Both the position numbers and the translations under genes were made by a program. Below, piece after piece: positions 61,101 through 64,000 of a stretch of DNA of 64,000 nt (the first letter of the stretch is position 1; each line of letters begins with the position of its first letter). The notes beneath the pieces are model-generated. The model made no database searches. It was not told the origin of the DNA and was given only the letters and a program-made list of their open reading frames with translations. The DNA lies in contig ARYC01000202.1 of the NCBI GenBank assembly GCA_000711775.1, forward strand, positions 113,885 to 177,884, read 5' to 3'. The DNA comes from Oxytricha trifallax (taxonomy: Eukaryota; Ciliophora; Spirotrichea; Sporadotrichida; Oxytrichidae).

Positions 61101-63420
61101 TTTAAGCTCAATATTTTTTATTTTTAGTAGATTTTTAGTGGTTAATGAGTGTTTTTTTTTTGGGAATAATAATTTTTAAATGAAATAAAATTTTAAAAAA
61201 TCAAATAAAATGGTATAATTTCCACTCACAGGCTTCACATATTATCGCAAAAAATGAATCTAGGCTTACTGATGAAATGAATAAATAATGTTAAATAGTA
61301 TTTATAATTAATTAAATTTAAAATGATTGATTATTACACAAAGGACATTATATAGAGAACTCAAACAATGGTGCTCTTGAGTAAATAATATCTAGGTTTC
61401 TTAGACGCAAAGGTTAACTGCTAATTAATGGGAATTCAGATTCTTTCAAGTTTATATAACAAGACCTATTCAGCATTAATTTATGATACTTTATAGACGA
61501 TTGTAGACAGTTCTTATCTATAAATCGATAGTGAAATGGCAAGAGCACTTTATAGCTTCTATTCAAGTTTATATCTTTAAATTAATTAACAATTATAAGC
61601 ATTTTAAAGTTTGGGGAACAGACTCATTAGAGAAGGTGACTTAACTGGCAATCAAATAAGCAGCCTAAGTATGATTTTTCAAAGCTCAATTTCTTCATAA
61701 AAGAGTCAACTATCATCAGGTGATGTTTTAAAACTACCCATATATAATGTTACAATCTAGAAAGTTTATAAATCTTATTTTATTCTATAGTTTCTCTTGA
61801 TGATATTCCTTTGACTGGCATTTAATTCATTTATATAATTTTTTTGAAATTAATATAAATTTAACTTACAATTGTGAATTACTTCTCGGAATGAGGATGT
61901 GGAGTTCACATTGACGCCAGACGCTCTAAATAATTTGAATTTGACTGAAATCTATCTGAGTATGAGAATTGAAGATGGTAACATTATCTATTAAACAAAT
62001 GCAAATCAATCAAATCTCACAAGAGTAGGATCAGTTATTAAAATTAGTTAACTATTATATTGCTACAGAAAATTAAGAATATTGTTATAATATAAACTTC
62101 ACCGATATTCAAAGCAATTACATTTATTGCCATGATATTTATAAAGATATTTATTTAAGAAGCAATATGCAATTTTTATTCTAATTAAAAATTTTATTTT
62201 TCTAAATTTGATATTTTCTCTGTGATATTTTTTTAAATAATTTTTTACGAAAAAATAATTTAATATTATTGAATTCCTTGAATCATTTTTTTTATTGAAT
62301 GTTAGCAATTTTTTAATAATAACTATTATTTTGACTTATTTTTTGTAAGATTTTGAGAATTTTGAGAAATAATAAGATTTTAAAGATTAAATATTTTATT
62401 ATAACTAATGAATTAAATTTTGGTAAAAAAATAAAAATCATTGATCAAATCATTATGTAAATGAAAATTAAATACTGGGAAATTATTTTTTATAAAAAAA
62501 TTCATTATAATACAAATTTATAAGAATTTATTTGTGATTATTAGAATTAGGATTAATGCCATTATAAAAAATGTTCGATGAAATTATTGAGCATGTTTTA
62601 TTGGCTTTAATTCCATTCTAAGACAGATCTGCAGTAATTGGATTCGCAAATGTAGATACATAAACTTACTAAAACATTAAATGTGGTTATTTTGATACTA
62701 CTAGATAACTTTGGCTGATTGATAGTGAAGCAGGTATGACAACATAAGTAGTTGATTCAAGCAATTAAGTCTTCTGCTAAACCTCTCATTTGTCGGTGTT
62801 TTCAATCTTTAACATTACTGAGGATTCAAAAGAAACTATTCCAGATAATCCAGGAACTAAAGTCAATCTATATTTAAAATAATAATATTTTCTTAAGATT
62901 TTAATCAAAAAAGTAATAAATAAAAAATTAGTTTGATATAGATTATTTGATAAACCGTATTTCTCATTTAAAAAATTAGAAATTAAAAATATAATCTATA
63001 TTAAATATTATAACACCAATAATTTTATTAAATAGCTCTGAAGAAGGTAATTCCTCATCAACAAGAAGAATCATTATATCTATCATCCAAATAGTCCTAA
63101 TACTTGTTGCAGTGAATTGCTTCATTATTAGTGCTAGATTTGAGAGCTAAAGGTCAGTCATCTTTAAAGAACATAACTTCAGCAAGATCCAAGCAAAGCT
63201 TTCCTTCACTTATATTTTCAAAAATTTTGCCAAAGTTATGCAAATTTTCTTCTCTGATCAGGCTAATCAAAACCCCAAAACTCCTTAGTTAGTTTTGTAA
63301 GCTTATTCAATTATGATTATAATGTTAAAATTTGTGTGTCAATTTAATCGAATTCTAGTTTTATTATTAGATTCATTTATATTTTATACTCTGTCGATGT
63401 TTAATATTTTATGATGACCG
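52117..63420 (+). CDS. Polycystin-1-like gene B, 5' MDS missing (LamG, REJ, GPS, TM)
   Basis: Coding opens after TGA 52114-52116 without an ATG or signal peptide, and runs in blocks to about 63.3 kb. Order: a region rich in N-x-S/T sites; LamG (LTIDLWFKFF near 52.7 kb, VWMHFTCVID near 53.15 kb, then after a long insert YQIFVGMIKEIRIFN near 56.0 kb); long N-glycosylated repeats; a REJ-like block (SDDSYDPDLMY, KFTYIRLCS near 59.0 kb). A GPS motif follows near 62.66-62.82 kb (CGYFDTTRQLW, CQTSHLSVFSIFN), then a membrane helix near 63.08 kb (RIIISIIQIVLILVAVNCFI). Same architecture as gene A. The 5' part is probably encoded elsewhere, and further membrane MDSs should lie beyond the transposon. 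Multiple IESs, borders mostly unresolved. Confidence 0.72.
53387..54415 (+). CDS. GC-rich + strand coding-like blocks, unknown product
   Basis: Base composition jumps well above the surroundings. Frames that look coding: 53387-53668 (PMPSHLDLIYNVVEG, VMIGPDPIIVRDDLG); about 53747-53905, using TAG as Gln four times (WGELKVIRQLFENQEEFGF); about 53945-54110 (WQLVNELTPIRPPRGSGGEG); and 54148-54415 (LDYRKSLNEFLIAPEEIRES). AT-rich gaps at about 53640-53740 and 53905-53945 separate the first three. I recognise no family. Overlapping alternative frames exist, so the exact exons or MDSs are uncertain. Confidence 0.4.
54329..54508 (-). CDS. Small GC-rich ORF, unknown
   Basis: Minus-strand frame of about 60 codons from an ATG (MERTSSADAGLE) ending in a TGA, with helical LNELLEKLKQPKN near the end. 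It follows the larger - strand ORF by only a few bases. It may be a segment of the same gene in another frame, or chance. No family recognised. Confidence 0.3.
54524..55027 (-). CDS. GC-rich ORF of 167 aa, unknown
   Basis: Starts at ATG 55027 just inside the AT-rich boundary and runs to TGA 54526-54524, crossing one TAG and one TAA that must be read as Gln. The sequence is balanced and protein-like (LRAQIEASPLPEVAIFETRL, RSPREIQHIATTIFGQNV, KLTFPIDVNYGEEVLYDE), and GC-rich third positions are common. No known domain is recognised. It faces the + strand blocks of the island. It could be the first, inverted MDS of the same gene, or an independent ORF. Confidence 0.45.
55145..55158. repeat. Short (TA)n repeat
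   Basis: Seven TA units in the AT-rich flank of the GC-rich island. Probably simple low-complexity DNA. Confidence 0.6.
60965..61320. other. AT-rich insert within gene B
   Basis: Long poly-T and poly-A tracts and no coding frame, between two coding blocks of gene B. Interpreted as IES DNA. Confidence 0.5.
62100..62570. other. AT-rich insert within gene B just before the GPS block
   Basis: Non-coding, A/T-only stretches between the pre-GPS coding block and the GPS block. Interpreted as IES DNA. Confidence 0.5.
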
Positions 63421-63663
63421 TCATTCTTAATAATTTAAGAATGATTTTAATCAATATTTATTATAATTTTAATGATCTTTTATTATTTATTTGGTTTTTA
63501 TGTACTATAGATGCTTAAATTTATGAAATTTTTACTCTTTATTAATTATGAGTTCTATTAGATTATTTGTTACCAACTAGTTATATTTATTTGTGTATAT
63601 TTAACTAATTTAGTTTAATTATTTTAGTAATATTTTTTAATTTTAATAAATTAATACTTAATT

Positions 63664-64000
63664 CAAAACCCCAAAACCCCTGAAGTTGTTTGATTGAGTT
63701 TTTGATTGATGAAAAAAAAGTACACTATTAACGCATGCTTTATTAGGGTTTTAATAGGGTTTATGTAGGGGTTTAGAGTTAAAGTGTAATATAAATTAGT
63801 GTGTAATGCAAGTGTTTTATTTTTATTATTCACTCAAACAGTACTTTAGCATCATGAGGCAGCTTTCTAAACTTTATCTCTCCTATCCAACTTACAATTT
63901 AGTCTATTGTATGGTAAGCTCTGTGATTAGGCTTAATAATTATCTACTCAGCCATGTCTTTCATTCTACCTTTTATCTTATTCTAGTCTAGATATTGCTG
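63664..64000. mobile_element. Left end of a TBE-like (telomere-bearing) transposon
   Basis: Begins with exactly 17 bp of C4A4 repeat (CAAAACCCCAAAACCCC, 63664-63680), preceded by ATT, which fits the ANT target duplication known for TBE elements of Oxytricha. Further inward are degenerate telomere-like words (TTAGGGTTTTAATAGGG, 63743-63759). The element leaves the window, so its other end and transposase cannot be checked. It lies downstream of the last recognisable membrane block of gene B. Confidence 0.65.
63830..64000 (-). CDS. C-terminal end of a TBE-like element ORF
   Basis: A - strand frame enters at base 64000 and runs 56 codons to TGA 63832-63830, using TAA/TAG as Gln. It looks protein-like (KGRMKDMAEQIIIKPNHRAY, WIGEIKFRKLPHDAKVLFE). 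Its position just inside the C4A4 terminus suits one of the TBE-encoded proteins. Too short to say which. Confidence 0.5.

Noticed and set aside
63272-63290. C4A4-like string AAAACCCCAAAAC inside gene B
   Set aside because: It lies in frame within the coding block after the membrane helix (NQNPKTP) and lacks transposon context. Probably coincidence.
1-64000. tRNA, rRNA or CRISPR features
   Set aside because: No cloverleaf with anticodon context, no conserved rRNA words and no spaced short repeats were noticed by eye. A covariance-model scan would be needed to exclude a tRNA.

Overview
This window reads as germline (micronuclear) DNA of a hypotrich/stichotrich ciliate of the Oxytricha/Stylonychia type. 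Three sequence observations support this. (1) Long frames are open only if TAA and TAG are read as glutamine and TGA as the sole stop. (2) Conserved genes from about 25 kb onward are cut by short AT-rich inserts bounded by 2-8 bp direct repeats. Dropping one repeat copy plus the insert restores a conserved protein frame, which is the signature of internal eliminated sequences (IESs) with pointers between macronucleus-destined segments (MDSs). (3) A 17-bp C4A4 telomere-like block at 63664-63680, in non-telomeric context, looks like the end of a TBE-type transposon. Apart from one GC-rich patch the DNA is very AT-rich.

Region 1 (1-24.9 kb) holds a partial unknown gene, nine paralogous genes (479, 705, 601, 675, 690, 580, 540, 484 and 891 codons) and a divergent importin-alpha-like gene of 830 codons. 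All are single uninterrupted TGA-terminated frames. The paralogs share a variable Q/N/S-rich N-terminus, a helical-looking middle and a C-terminal domain carrying two motifs, R[IL][IL]CDD-x(2-3)-[YF] and [GS]H-x(4-5)-SIWxW-x(3)-Y. Several carry AT-hook-like or basic nuclear-type tracts. Their freedom from IESs, next to heavily interrupted neighbours, suggests (inference) a germline-limited, lineage-specific family of nuclear proteins.

Region 2 (25-28.3 kb) has a glycolate oxidase-type FMN enzyme with five IESs, then a METTL13-like methyltransferase with one IES and several introns. One of those introns carries a near-perfect 419-bp palindromic foldback element.

Region 3 (28.4-42.2 kb) is a giant polycystin-1-like gene (signal peptide, LamG, REJ, GPS, multiple membrane helices). 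It appears scrambled: the first MDS (28392-29644) is on the + strand and everything else is on the - strand, with a matching ATAGT pointer. A second, decayed copy of the foldback element lies inside it.

Region 4 (42.3-52.0 kb) has a peroxisomal-type acyl-CoA oxidase with many IESs and introns, followed by three tandem arrestin-fold genes on the - strand, also IES-rich.

Region 5 (52.1-64 kb) has a second polycystin-1-like gene on the + strand without its 5' MDS. Its LamG domain is split by an insert of about 2.6 kb containing a GC-rich, gene-like island (about 53.4-55.04 kb). The window ends inside a TBE-like element that has landed just downstream of the last recognisable membrane-helix coding of that gene.
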